A stretch of 64,000 bases of DNA from Nocardiopsis quinghaiensis. GTDB taxonomy: Bacteria > Actinomycetota > Actinomycetes > Streptosporangiales > Streptosporangiaceae. Below the pieces are notes generated by a model, which did no database searches, had not been told where the DNA came from, and worked only from the letters and a program-made list of their open reading frames with translations. Of this stretch, positions 28,169-37,100 are shown in pieces; positions within the stretch are counted from its first letter, which is position 1, and every line of letters starts with the position of its first letter. The stretch lies in NCBI RefSeq assembly GCF_008638365.1, contig NZ_VWVU01000004.1, forward strand, positions 62,001 to 126,000, read 5' to 3'. Position numbers and translations under genes: made by a program.

Positions 28169-28462
28169 CTAGAACAGTCCGTCCAGGTACCGGGTGAGGC
28201 GGCCGTATTTGTCAGCGGTGTCGCTGGTGGCCGTGATCATCTTCGAGAATGCGGCGTTGACCTCGGAGAACTGTGCGTCGAATTCCTGGGCCTTGGCCTG
28301 GAACTGGGTGCTTCCGGAGCCCTCCCACTGACTGACGGTGCTCTCGGACTGCTCGTTGATCTGGCTCATGATCGCGGTGAAGCGCGAGAGGTGGGCCTGC
28401 TGGTCGGAGGCGAGTCCTTCCAGGCCTCCGACATCGCCGTAGACGTCGAACTGAGCGGGCAT
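28169..28462 (-). CDS. WXG100 family protein (ESX substrate)
   Basis: A 97-residue helical hairpin protein. The turn carries the W-x-G motif in VSQWEGSGSTQFQAK at the mid-point, and both flanks are amphipathic and free of Pro. WXG100 proteins are secreted as dimers by EccC-driven type VII systems and often are required for secretion of other substrates. The C terminus ends YGRLTRYLDGLF and lacks a perfect YxxxD/E export signal, which its partner may supply. ATG at 28462 was chosen; the longer upstream frame is Arg/Pro-rich. The second WXG100-size gene lies 38 bases upstream. Confidence 0.82.
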   Translation of the reverse strand: MPAQFDVYGDVGGLEGLASDQQAHLSRFTAIMSQINEQSESTVSQWEGSGSTQFQAKAQEFDAQFSEVNAAFSKMITATSDTADKYGRLTRYLDGLF

Positions 28463-28500
28463 GGTGCACGCCTTTCTGTGGACGCGTGAAGGGGGTGGGG

Positions 28501-28839
28501 TCAGGCGTTGACGGGGCGGGAGAGCCCGCCGAGGTCGTTTCCGGCCTGCGAGAGGTCGGCGGCGGAGTCGGTGTCGGTGATGTTGAACTGCTGCTGGCCC
28601 TCGTTCAGCTTGATGCCGTTCTGGCTGCACCAGCTCATGAGCTCGTCGAAACGCTCGGTGAGCTGTTCACGGGCCTGGCGGAAGTCGTGCAGCGCCTGGC
28701 CCTGCAGGGAGTCGCCGTCGTTGGACATGTCCTGGATGAGCTGGTTCATCTGGGTGCGGAGACCGTCGGACTCCATCCCGAGGTTCTCACCACCGGTCGA
28801 GAGCGCGTTGACGTTTTCGAGACCAGCGTGCTGGGACAT
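28501..28839 (-). CDS. WXG100-like protein with LQG in place of WxG
   Basis: A 112-residue helical protein starting MSQHAGLENVNALSTGGENL. Its mid-point turn reads DSLQGQALHDFRQ, so the Trp is Leu while the Gly is kept; the neighbouring gene keeps WEG. Heterodimeric pairs in which one partner has a degenerate motif are known among CFP-10/ESAT-6-like proteins. The second helix contains MSWCSQNGIKL, an unusual Cys. It is the likely dimer partner of the adjacent WXG100 protein. ATG at 28839 follows ribosome-site-like GAAAGGG. Confidence 0.75.
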   Translation of the reverse strand: MSQHAGLENVNALSTGGENLGMESDGLRTQMNQLIQDMSNDGDSLQGQALHDFRQAREQLTERFDELMSWCSQNGIKLNEGQQQFNITDTDSAADLSQAGNDLGGLSRPVNA

Positions 28840-29103
28840 CTGAACCCTTTCGGGGGTGGGTGTGTCACTGGGCTGAACCCGTCCTCCGCGGGGGCAGGGT
28901 GTCCGTCGCGGTGCGGAACACGGGAGGAGGGGAGGATACGGACGATAGTAAGCGGATCGACGGCGGGTCAATGCTCGCGCACTTTCCGCCACACGGTTCA
29001 CAGAGCGCTGATCACCTCTTCCATCTGGGAGAACGCGAATGGACGGAGAGGCGTCCCAGCGGGATCGGTGAAGCCACCGGTCCCCGGGTTTGGCCGGTTC
29101 CGG

Positions 29104-29619
29104 TCACGGTTCACCGTCTCCGCAGTCGACGTAGTCGGCGATGCTGGCCGTGTATTCGTCGTGGGAGTCGAGGGTGTCCCAGAACTCGTCCATGTAGGCG
29201 TCGACGAACTCCTCGCCGCTGACGGTCTCCTCGCACCAGGTGACCTCGTTGGACTCCATGGCGTCGATGAGGGCGTCATCGACTCTTGCGAGGCCGCCGA
29301 CCTCCTCGGTGCGCCACGCGTCCTTGTCGAGTTCGACGACGTATCCGTCCTCGGTCTCCTGGAGGACGCGGCTGTCGAGGAGTCCGCCCCGGCTGCCGCT
29401 GATGTTCGCGACGACTTCTTCGGGGTCGTTCTCGGTGAGCATGCGGTCGAGTGTGCGCACCATGACTTCCCGTTCGACCCAGAAGCGGGAGACGTAGTCC
29501 GGTGGGAGGCCTCCTTCGGGTTCGGATTCGGGCTCGGGCGTGGAGCATGCGGCTAGGGCCAGGCACGCGGACAGAGAGATCGCCAGGAAGGCGGACGCAC
29601 GGCCTTCACGGTGTGTCAC
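29104..29619 (-). CDS. Lipoprotein of the ESX locus
   Basis: A 171-residue lipoprotein: basic head, hydrophobic core and lipobox ALAAC (C25), then an acidic linker and an all-acidic small domain containing two cysteines (VTWCEETVSG and DYVDCGDGEP) that may pair. GTG start at 29619 has GGAGG five bases upstream. No family was recognised. It is encoded between the 883-residue protein and the WXG100 pair, all in one direction, so a role at the membrane face of the secretion system is plausible but inferred. Confidence 0.75.
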   Translation of the reverse strand: MTHREGRASAFLAISLSACLALAACSTPEPESEPEGGLPPDYVSRFWVEREVMVRTLDRMLTENDPEEVVANISGSRGGLLDSRVLQETEDGYVVELDKDAWRTEEVGGLARVDDALIDAMESNEVTWCEETVSGEEFVDAYMDEFWDTLDSHDEYTASIADYVDCGDGEP

Positions 29620-29666
29620 AGGACCTCCAGAATGGGTGGGGGTACGGGTGGCGGCGGCCAAGCGGG

Positions 29667-32318
29667 TCAGGAGCCCTCGGGTGCGTTCCCGAACGTTTCG
29701 AGCTTGCCTCCGAAGTAGGACTCCGCCTCGTGGTAGCCACCCATGTACTGTTCGGTGAACTGCTCCACCCCCTCGTGGGCGGGCGTGCTGTGATCGACCG
29801 AATACCCGTGCTCGTCCTCGTAGGTGATGTCGATGGCGGTGCTGCCCATGACGCTGCTGAGCGCGTCGTCCATCCCGGCGAGCGCGTCGTCCTCGTTGTC
29901 CGGCCACCGGTTCGGGTCCGTGTCGAAACTCATCGTGACGGAGTCGTCGATGACGAAGTCGTTGGGGAGGTCGGCCGCACTGAGCACTTCGCCGTTCTGC
30001 TCGATGGTGAGCGCACCACCGTCGACCAGCGTCCTGAGGTCGCCCCGCTCCACGTCGTTGAACGCTTCGGGGTCGCTGTGGGCGAGGAAGTCGAACGTCG
30101 CCGCCTGGAAAGCGCGCGTGGTGGTCTCTTCGCCGGTGTAGACGGGGTGGCGGGGGGAGATGTCGTACTCGCCATCCACGATCGCGTTCACGATGCTGTC
30201 CTCGGCCAGACCCATCCCCATCGACAGGGCCTTGCCGATGACCGGGATCTTCTCGGACAGGCCTCCGGCCTCGCCCACCACGAACTCGGCGATCTGTGTC
30301 TTGCGCTCGATGGTCTCGTCCAGGTCGGCGCCGCGGTCCTCCGAATCCAAGTACAGTGCCCGCTCCAACAACCCTTGGAGCTGCCCCGCACCACGTGCGG
30401 CGGTCGCTTCGTTACCGGTCTCCAGGAACGCGATGGACTCCAGTTGCTGGTAGGCGTCCACCGTGTTGACCATGCGTCCGGCGGTTTCGTCGTTGCCCAC
30501 GAGAAGCTGCATGTACATGGCGCGCTCATCGGCGCCCAGGCGCACGGTGCCCGTCTCCGGGTCGAAGTCGCCGATACCCGTCACGGGGTTCTCGTTGCGG
30601 TCCAGGATGTCGGTGTTGGCGAAACTGTAGATGTGGGCGTCGAAGACGTCGGCGAGGCTGTCGGCCAGCTCCCCGTTGAACTGTGTGAACGAGGCGTCGG
30701 AGTACTCGTTGTCCCCCTCGGTGACGTCCACGCCGGTGTTGACGAGGGCCTCGTGCATGTCCGCTTCGGTGAGGGTCTCCATGAACCCGGCGAAGGCGTC
30801 CCCCGCGCGCCGGCTCACCTCGGGGTCTTCGCTGTGGAGGTCCTCGGCGAGCCAGTCGGTGAGCTGGCGCGCGGTGAGGCCGTCGTCGTTCCACTCAGTG
30901 GTGAACACGCCCTGGAGGGCGCGCTCTCGGTAGTCGTCGTTGGCCTCCATGCCCGGGTCCTCGTGGAGGTGATCGCCGGTGAGCATGTAGTAGTTGGCGT
31001 CCTCGTTGCGGCTGGCCACGCTGAGCAGCGTCCCCATCTCCTCCTGGGTGGGCGCGCCCTCCCTGCCCATGTCCCCCCAGGCCTCCAGGTACAGGCCGCT
31101 GGACAGGTGGAGGTTGGTGGACAGTGTGTAGCCGCCCTCCAGGTCGCCGTCCGTGTGGGAGAGCATTTCGGAGAGCGTGCTCCAGTGCTCCCAGGCGTCG
31201 ATCTCCAGCGGAATGATCTTGTCCTCGTCGTCACGGTTCAGGTAGATCCCCTCCACACCGTGGCGCACGGACTCGGGCAGCATGTCGTAGCCGCCGCCCA
31301 GCCTGGGGTCGGAGAGGGCGAGCAGACCGTCACCGATGGCGCCGAGGACGGACTCCCGGTCCTCGGTGGAGAACTCGGCGTTCTCCATGAGGGTGGGGAT
31401 GGAGAGGACTCCCTGGTTGGGAAGCCCCCTGGTGTTGGGGAGGGATTCCTCCAGGTGGGCGTAGAACTCCTCCAGGAACGCGATCTCCTCTGAGCTGAGC
31501 TCCGTGCCGTTCTGCTGGTTCTGCCGGGCGCCGGTCCCCACCATCGAGAGCACGAGCATCATCTCGTGGTAGCGGTCGTCCAGCGGCCTCTCCCCGGACC
31601 AGTAGGCGGCGAGCTCCTCGGCGTACTCCTCGGCGTTCTCGGGCGTGAGATCGCTGTCCTCGATGAGCGAGGAGTAGCGGGAGGGGTCGAGGTTGAGGAA
31701 CGCCCAGTTGGCGTTGCCCGCCTCGACGAGCTTGCGGACGTTGTCCGGGGTCGGCCCCTGCTCGAGCATCGTCCGGACCTCCTCGGCGCCGTCCTGGAGC
31801 CCCTGCCAGTTGGTCCGCTCGCGGGTGATGAGTCCCTCCTGCACGGTGACGAGTTCGTCGTAGAGGGTCCGGCACCGCCGTTCGTCCCCGGCGCCCAGGT
31901 CCGTCCAGAGGAAGCCGTCGGCCTGGGGGTGGGACGAGGTGATGTGGTCGTCCTGGTACTTGGCGGGGACGGTGTTCTCCTTCTCCGTCCTGCTGCTCTC
32001 CCAGGTGGTGATCTGGGCGTCGCGCTCCTCGTGGAACGCCTTGACGGCGTCCGCCCACATCTCGGCGACCGAGGCGGCGTAGGTGACGGAGACGGCGGCG
32101 TCCCGCCAGCTCTGCACGTCCTCCTCGGAGAGGCTCCGGATATTCCACGCGATGACGTCGGTGAACTCGCCGGCGGCCGAGTCGAAACCCCCGCTGAGGT
32201 CGTCGGCTCGGCCGAGAACGCGCGCGTTGAGGATCTCCAGGTCCGCCGCGCAGTCGTACATGGGCTTGGACCCGTAGTAGAAGTCGCGGGGGACGAAGAT
32301 GACGGAGAAGGTGGCCAC
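29667..32318 (-). CDS. Large acidic ESX-locus protein, possible secreted substrate
   Basis: An 883-residue protein with no signal peptide. Residues 1-130 are helical and WXG/LXG-like (EEDVQSWRDAAVSVTYAASV), and the rest is acidic, alpha-helical and rich in Asp/Glu. It resembles the large TPR-repeat-region or DUF6571-like proteins that accompany actinomycete ESX loci, though that assignment is from memory and weak. No toxin motif is visible at the C terminus (IDITYEDEHGYSVDHS). The 110-residue helical protein encoded 69 bases upstream may be its secretion partner or chaperone. The following lipoprotein gene is 47 bases away. Confidence 0.7.
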   Translation of the reverse strand: MATFSVIFVPRDFYYGSKPMYDCAADLEILNARVLGRADDLSGGFDSAAGEFTDVIAWNIRSLSEEDVQSWRDAAVSVTYAASVAEMWADAVKAFHEERDAQITTWESSRTEKENTVPAKYQDDHITSSHPQADGFLWTDLGAGDERRCRTLYDELVTVQEGLITRERTNWQGLQDGAEEVRTMLEQGPTPDNVRKLVEAGNANWAFLNLDPSRYSSLIEDSDLTPENAEEYAEELAAYWSGERPLDDRYHEMMLVLSMVGTGARQNQQNGTELSSEEIAFLEEFYAHLEESLPNTRGLPNQGVLSIPTLMENAEFSTEDRESVLGAIGDGLLALSDPRLGGGYDMLPESVRHGVEGIYLNRDDEDKIIPLEIDAWEHWSTLSEMLSHTDGDLEGGYTLSTNLHLSSGLYLEAWGDMGREGAPTQEEMGTLLSVASRNEDANYYMLTGDHLHEDPGMEANDDYRERALQGVFTTEWNDDGLTARQLTDWLAEDLHSEDPEVSRRAGDAFAGFMETLTEADMHEALVNTGVDVTEGDNEYSDASFTQFNGELADSLADVFDAHIYSFANTDILDRNENPVTGIGDFDPETGTVRLGADERAMYMQLLVGNDETAGRMVNTVDAYQQLESIAFLETGNEATAARGAGQLQGLLERALYLDSEDRGADLDETIERKTQIAEFVVGEAGGLSEKIPVIGKALSMGMGLAEDSIVNAIVDGEYDISPRHPVYTGEETTTRAFQAATFDFLAHSDPEAFNDVERGDLRTLVDGGALTIEQNGEVLSAADLPNDFVIDDSVTMSFDTDPNRWPDNEDDALAGMDDALSSVMGSTAIDITYEDEHGYSVDHSTPAHEGVEQFTEQYMGGYHEAESYFGGKLETFGNAPEGS

Positions 32319-32387
32319 GGTCTTCCTTGGAGGGACGGCGGAAGGGGGAGGGGAAGCGGGCGCGGGGCAGGGCGGCGGGCGGTGCGG

Positions 32388-32720
32388 TCAGTCCTCGAAG
32401 TTGATGTCCCGGTGGGACTCCCAGGGGTGGTCGAAGCCCTCCGAGCTGTCCAGGTCGTTGCGCGCGATCTCCGCCGCGCCCGCCTGGACGTTGTCGGCCA
32501 GCGCCAGACCGAGCGACTGAACGTCGATGAGGGCCTGGGCGGTGTCCTCCTTGAACGTGCTGAACCCGGCTCTGACGTCGTCGTGGCCGGCGGCGCCCTC
32601 GGCGTCCTCCATGAGGAGGTCGAACGCGTCGGCGAGCCCGGCCATGGCGGCCGCGAGCGTTTCGGCGTACTCGCCGCCCCGCATCCCCTCGACCGGGTTG
32701 CCGCCCGCTTCGGTGCTCAT
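32388..32720 (-). CDS. Small helical WXG100-size protein, likely partner of the 883-residue protein
   Basis: A 110-residue protein predicted to be two long helices (residues 17-50 and 52-90), without WxG. The N terminus MSTEAGGNPVEGMRGGEY and C terminus HPWESHRDINFED are polar. The size and position directly before a large ESX-like gene resemble the small partners of LXG/polymorphic substrates. Its identity beyond that is unknown. ATG at 32720 was chosen over an earlier ATG because a GAGGAG ribosome site lies seven bases upstream. Confidence 0.65.
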   Translation of the reverse strand: MSTEAGGNPVEGMRGGEYAETLAAAMAGLADAFDLLMEDAEGAAGHDDVRAGFSTFKEDTAQALIDVQSLGLALADNVQAGAAEIARNDLDSSEGFDHPWESHRDINFED

Positions 32721-32982
32721 GTGGGGGTCTCCTCTTCTCGAACGCGGAACCCGCCGGGACGGGGCGACGCCCTCCACGCACGGCAGGCCCGTTCACGGTC
32801 GTCGACTCGGGTGGACCGGGTCCGGATGACGGGTGGGACGCGCGGGCGGGGGCAGGAGTTCCGCGGTTCCCGTGAACGGGGAGAATAGTACCGAGAGAGG
32901 CGCCGCGCGTGTACCCTCCGCTCCCGGATGTTCCCTTCTGCTCATGGGGGACCGGCCCCTCCCACCGTCCGCCCCTGACGGA

Positions 32983-34113
32983 TCAGTCGGAGGGGCCTGC
33001 GCTGGGATCGGCCTCCGGCGCCTCCTGGGACCAGCGCACCACCAGCGGATAGCCGTCCACGGACGCGTCGTGGAACCGGGGGAAGAGCTCCTCCGTTCCG
33101 GTGACCTCGCCCTCCTCCAGATCGACGCGGTACCAGGCCTCCTCGGTCTGGAGGAGCAGGGCGTCGCGCTCGGACGAGGGCGTGTACTGCAGTACCGGGC
33201 CGCCGCCGTCCTCCAGCAGCCGGGCGGCCGTGTGGCTCTGCCCGTCGACGGTCACCAGGTAGGCGCCCGCCGCCGGCTGGGCCCCGTCGGGGTCGGGGCC
33301 CAGCACGGCGGTGCCCCCGCCCCAGACGGGTGCGTCGTTGAAGGTCAGCCACAGGCCCTCGCCCGTGTTCATGGACGCGTTGACGACACTGCCGTCGGTC
33401 TCGCGCACCACCAGGACCGGGCCGTCCGACCCGGGCACCTGCCGGGTCGGCACGCTGTTACGGACGTGCAGGGCACCGTCCGGTGTGAGCGCCCAGTCGC
33501 TCGGGCGCTGCTGCTCTCCCAGGGAGAGCGTGCCCTCCTGGTCGGGGGTGCCGCCGGGGGCGTCCAACGGAACCGACACCACCTGCGGAGGCCGGGCGGC
33601 CTGTTCGTCGGTGGAGACGTACCAGAGCCGTTCGCCGTGGATGACCGGGCGGGACAGCACCTCGCCGGGGGCGGCGCTGACCGACTCCACCGGCTGGTAG
33701 GCGACGGCCGCCTCCTCCTCGTCCTCCCCGGGGACGGCGCCGTCCTCCTCGGGTTCGGCCAGCGCCGCGACGGTGATCGCGGACGGTTCGTCGGTGGCGT
33801 AGGCGAGGAACCGCCAGTCCTCGGAGAACTGTGCGTGCACCGGCAGGTCCGGGGCCATGGGGTCCACGGCCCCCTCGGGCAGGCCCAGCTCGTGGAGGGG
33901 CCGACCGGTCTCGGGGTCGTGGAACACCAGGACCTGGTCCGTCTCCGGGTCTCCGCCCTCGTAGCCGCGGTGCAGCAGGGCGATCCCGGCCAAGTCCTGC
34001 TCGGTGATCTCCTCCGCCGTCTCCGGAGGGTCGTCCGGACCCGGAGGCGAGCCTTCGCAGGCGGTGACGGCCACCAGGCACACGGCCGAGGCCAGGGCGA
34101 GGGAACGCCGCAT
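32983..34113 (-). CDS. Lipoprotein with beta-propeller-like domain, ESX locus
   Basis: A 376-residue lipoprotein with lipobox VAVTAC (C19), then an acidic linker and repeated beta-strand segments such as WRFLAYATDEPSAITVAAL, LWYVSTDEQ and SDWALTPDGALHVRN, suggesting a periplasmic-side propeller. No catalytic motif is seen. It lies 55 bases after eccC in the same direction, so it may be an accessory to the secretion ATPase complex or simply the last gene of that operon. Confidence 0.7.
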   Translation of the reverse strand: MRRSLALASAVCLVAVTACEGSPPGPDDPPETAEEITEQDLAGIALLHRGYEGGDPETDQVLVFHDPETGRPLHELGLPEGAVDPMAPDLPVHAQFSEDWRFLAYATDEPSAITVAALAEPEEDGAVPGEDEEEAAVAYQPVESVSAAPGEVLSRPVIHGERLWYVSTDEQAARPPQVVSVPLDAPGGTPDQEGTLSLGEQQRPSDWALTPDGALHVRNSVPTRQVPGSDGPVLVVRETDGSVVNASMNTGEGLWLTFNDAPVWGGGTAVLGPDPDGAQPAAGAYLVTVDGQSHTAARLLEDGGGPVLQYTPSSERDALLLQTEEAWYRVDLEEGEVTGTEELFPRFHDASVDGYPLVVRWSQEAPEADPSAGPSD

Positions 34114-34168
34114 GGATCTGCCTTTCGGAGGAGGGGGACGGGGACGCGCGGCCTGTGCGGGGGCGGAC

Positions 34169-37100
34169 CTACGCCGGAGGTTCGCTCCAACCGACCTGGA
34201 CCAGGTCCGGGCGCCTGCCGCGCAGAGCGAGCTGCGCGCGGCCCTGCGGCAGCGCCTTGGAGGCCGCGCCGTTGGCCAGGCGCCCCTCCATCCGGTCGCC
34301 GGAGAACAGCACGCCGGGTGTGGCCATGTCGCTGAGCGCCTGCAGGACGGGTTCGAACATGGCCCGGGCCGTGCCGCCCGTGCGCCGTGCCGCGATGACG
34401 TGCAGACCGAGGTCCGCGCCCTGCGGGATGTAGGGCGCCAGCGGCGCGAGCGGGTTGCTGCGCGAGGCGATCATGTCCATGTCGTCCACCACGATGTACA
34501 GGTCCAGGCCCTTCCACCAGCTGCGCTCGCGCAGCTGCCTGGGTGTCACGTCCGGTCCGGGCAGGCGCTGCTTCAGCGACCCCGCCAGGTTGTCCGCGAC
34601 CGCCTTGGTCTGCTCCGCGGTGGTGCAGTAGGCCAGCAGGTGCTCCTCGGGGACCAGTTCCAGGTGCGTGCGCCGGGAGTCGACCATCACCACGCCCAGC
34701 TCGGTCGGGGGCCGCTGGGTGATCTGTCTGACCAGTCCGCGCAGCAGCGTCGACTTGCCGGTCTGCGGGTCGCCGAACACCACCAGGTGCGGGTCCTGGT
34801 CCAGGTCGGTCGTGACCGGGGCGAGCGAGCTCTCGGCCATGCCCAGGACGAGCTCCTTGCGCCTGCTCCTGCGACCCTTGAGAAGCTCGTCCAGCTCCAT
34901 GCGGGAGGGCAGTGTCCGCACGCCCTGCACCGCCTTCTGGGGCCAGCGCTCACGGATCCGCTTGACCAGGTCGCGGATCCCGTCCGTGACGTCCTCGTCG
35001 TCGGCCACCCCGTCCACGCGCGGCAGCGCCACGTGCGTGTGGTGCTCCTCCGACGTCAGGCCGCGCCCCGGTGTGTCCTTCGGGATCCCCTCCGCGGCCT
35101 TGCGGCCGATCCCCGAGTCCATCGGGTCGCTGAGCCGCAGCTCGAACCGGCCGCCGAACAGCGCCTGCAGGCGGGAGCGGACCTGTGACGACGCCGCTCC
35201 GGTCAGGACGGTGTGCACGCCCAGGGACGGCCCCCGCGTGGCGATGTCCATCAGGAACTCGTCCGCCGCGTCGAAGGAGTCGCGGACCGCGGACCACCCG
35301 TCGATCATCAGGAACAGGTCGCCCACCACGCTGTCGGGCAGCCTTCCCTCGGCCCGCGCCTGGCGCAGCGCCGCGGGGGAGTCCAGTTTGTGCTTCCTGA
35401 ACACCCTCTGCCGGCGGTCCAGGTGCCCCGACACGTCGGTGAGGATCCGCTGCACCCGCTCGGGGTCGGCGCGGCCGGCCACGCCCGCGACGTGCGGAAG
35501 CTCGTCCATCGCCTGGAGCGCGCCGCCGCCGAAGTCGATCGCGTACACCGCGACGCGGCCGGGCGGGTACCGCCACGCCAGGCTCGTGATGGCCGTGCGC
35601 AGCAGCGTCGACTTGCCGGACTGCGGACCGCCCAGGACGACGATGTTGCCCTCACCGCCGGTGAAGTCCAGCTCCGCCGGGATCACACGCTGCTCGCGGG
35701 GGATGTCGGTCAGGCCGATGACCGCCTTGCACTCGGCCGGATCCGGCTCGGTGCCCTGCCCCTCCAGGTCGTCGGCCTCGCCGAGGTCGGCCAGGACGGA
35801 GTCGAAGGGGAGCGCCTCCGGAAGCGGCGGCAGCCAGACCGGACGCACGGGGGCCGCGCCCGAGGCGGCGAGCCGGTCCACGGCGACCTGGAGGGTGGTG
35901 CGCTTCCTCCGCTGGGGTCTGCTCTCCTCCTTGGCCTTGAGGGAGCCCACGAGCGAGTCCACCAGCGAGCCCGCGCCCGTCACCTTCGCCAGGCCGTTGT
36001 AGGACAGCAGGGGCAGGATCGGGTCGGCCTCGTCCTTCTCCTCCTCCTGCCGGGGCGGCTCGTAGGGCTGGGAGACCATGGCGGCCTTGAACCGTTCGAA
36101 GACGGAGGTGTCCACCTTCAGGTACCCGGAACCCGGTTCGGGCGGCAGGTGGTAGGCGTCGCCCACGCCGATCGCCTCCCGGCTCTCGGCCTCGGAGAAG
36201 GTGCGCAGCCCCACGCGGTAGGACAGGTGCGACTCCAGGCCCTTGATCTTGCCCGACTCCAGCCGCTGGGTGGCCAGGAGCAGGTGCACGCCGATGGAGC
36301 GGCCGATGCGCCCGATCGCCACGAACAGCTCCGCGAAGTCCGGGTGCGCGGTCAGCAGCTCGGAGAACTCGTCGATGATGATGAGCAGGTGCGGCAGCGG
36401 CTCCAGCTCCGGGTCGTCCTCCCTGGCCGCCTCGTAGGCGTGCAGGTTGGGCAGGTTGCCCGCGTTCTTCAGGATCTGCTGGCGCCGGACCAGCTCGCCG
36501 AAGGTCGCCTCGCGGAACCGCATCACCAGGCTGTCGTCATCGGCCAGGTTGGTGATCAGACCCGCGCTGTGCGGCAGCCGGTCGGTGTCGGCGAAGGTCG
36601 CGCCGCCCTTGAAGTCCACCAGCAGCAGTGCCAGGTTCTCGGGCGAGTGGTTGACGACCAGCGAGGCCACCATGGTGCGCAGCATCTCCGACTTGCCGGA
36701 ACCGGTCGCGCCCACCACCAGTCCGTGCGGGCCCATACCGCCGAACGCCGACTCCTTCAGGTCCAGCAGCACCGTGTTCCCGCTCGGGCCGATGCCGATG
36801 GGCACCCGCAGGTAGTCACCGGTGCTGCGCCTGCGCCAGGTCCGCCGGGTGTCCAGTTGGGCGACATCGGGAACCCCCAGGATCTCCGGCAGCCCGACGG
36901 TCTCGTGCATGGCGTCGTCGCTGTCGGTGACCGCGATCCCGTACGGGGCCAGCAGGCGCGCCAGGCTCGTCAGGTGGGCGACGCTCGCGCGGTCGGCCCT
37001 GCCCCTCAGCGGCGTGCGACCGGTGTCCCCGTCCGCGCCCGGGTTCTCGGTGTCCTCGGACAGGTTCCCGTCCGTGCCGACCGTCAGCCGCAGGTCGACC

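Noticed and set aside
29502..31493. A 663-codon rightward open frame opposite the 883-residue protein
   Set aside because: Composition is that of a shadow frame (Val/Gly/Leu/His-rich, no domain), and the opposite strand has better coding signal and ribosome sites.
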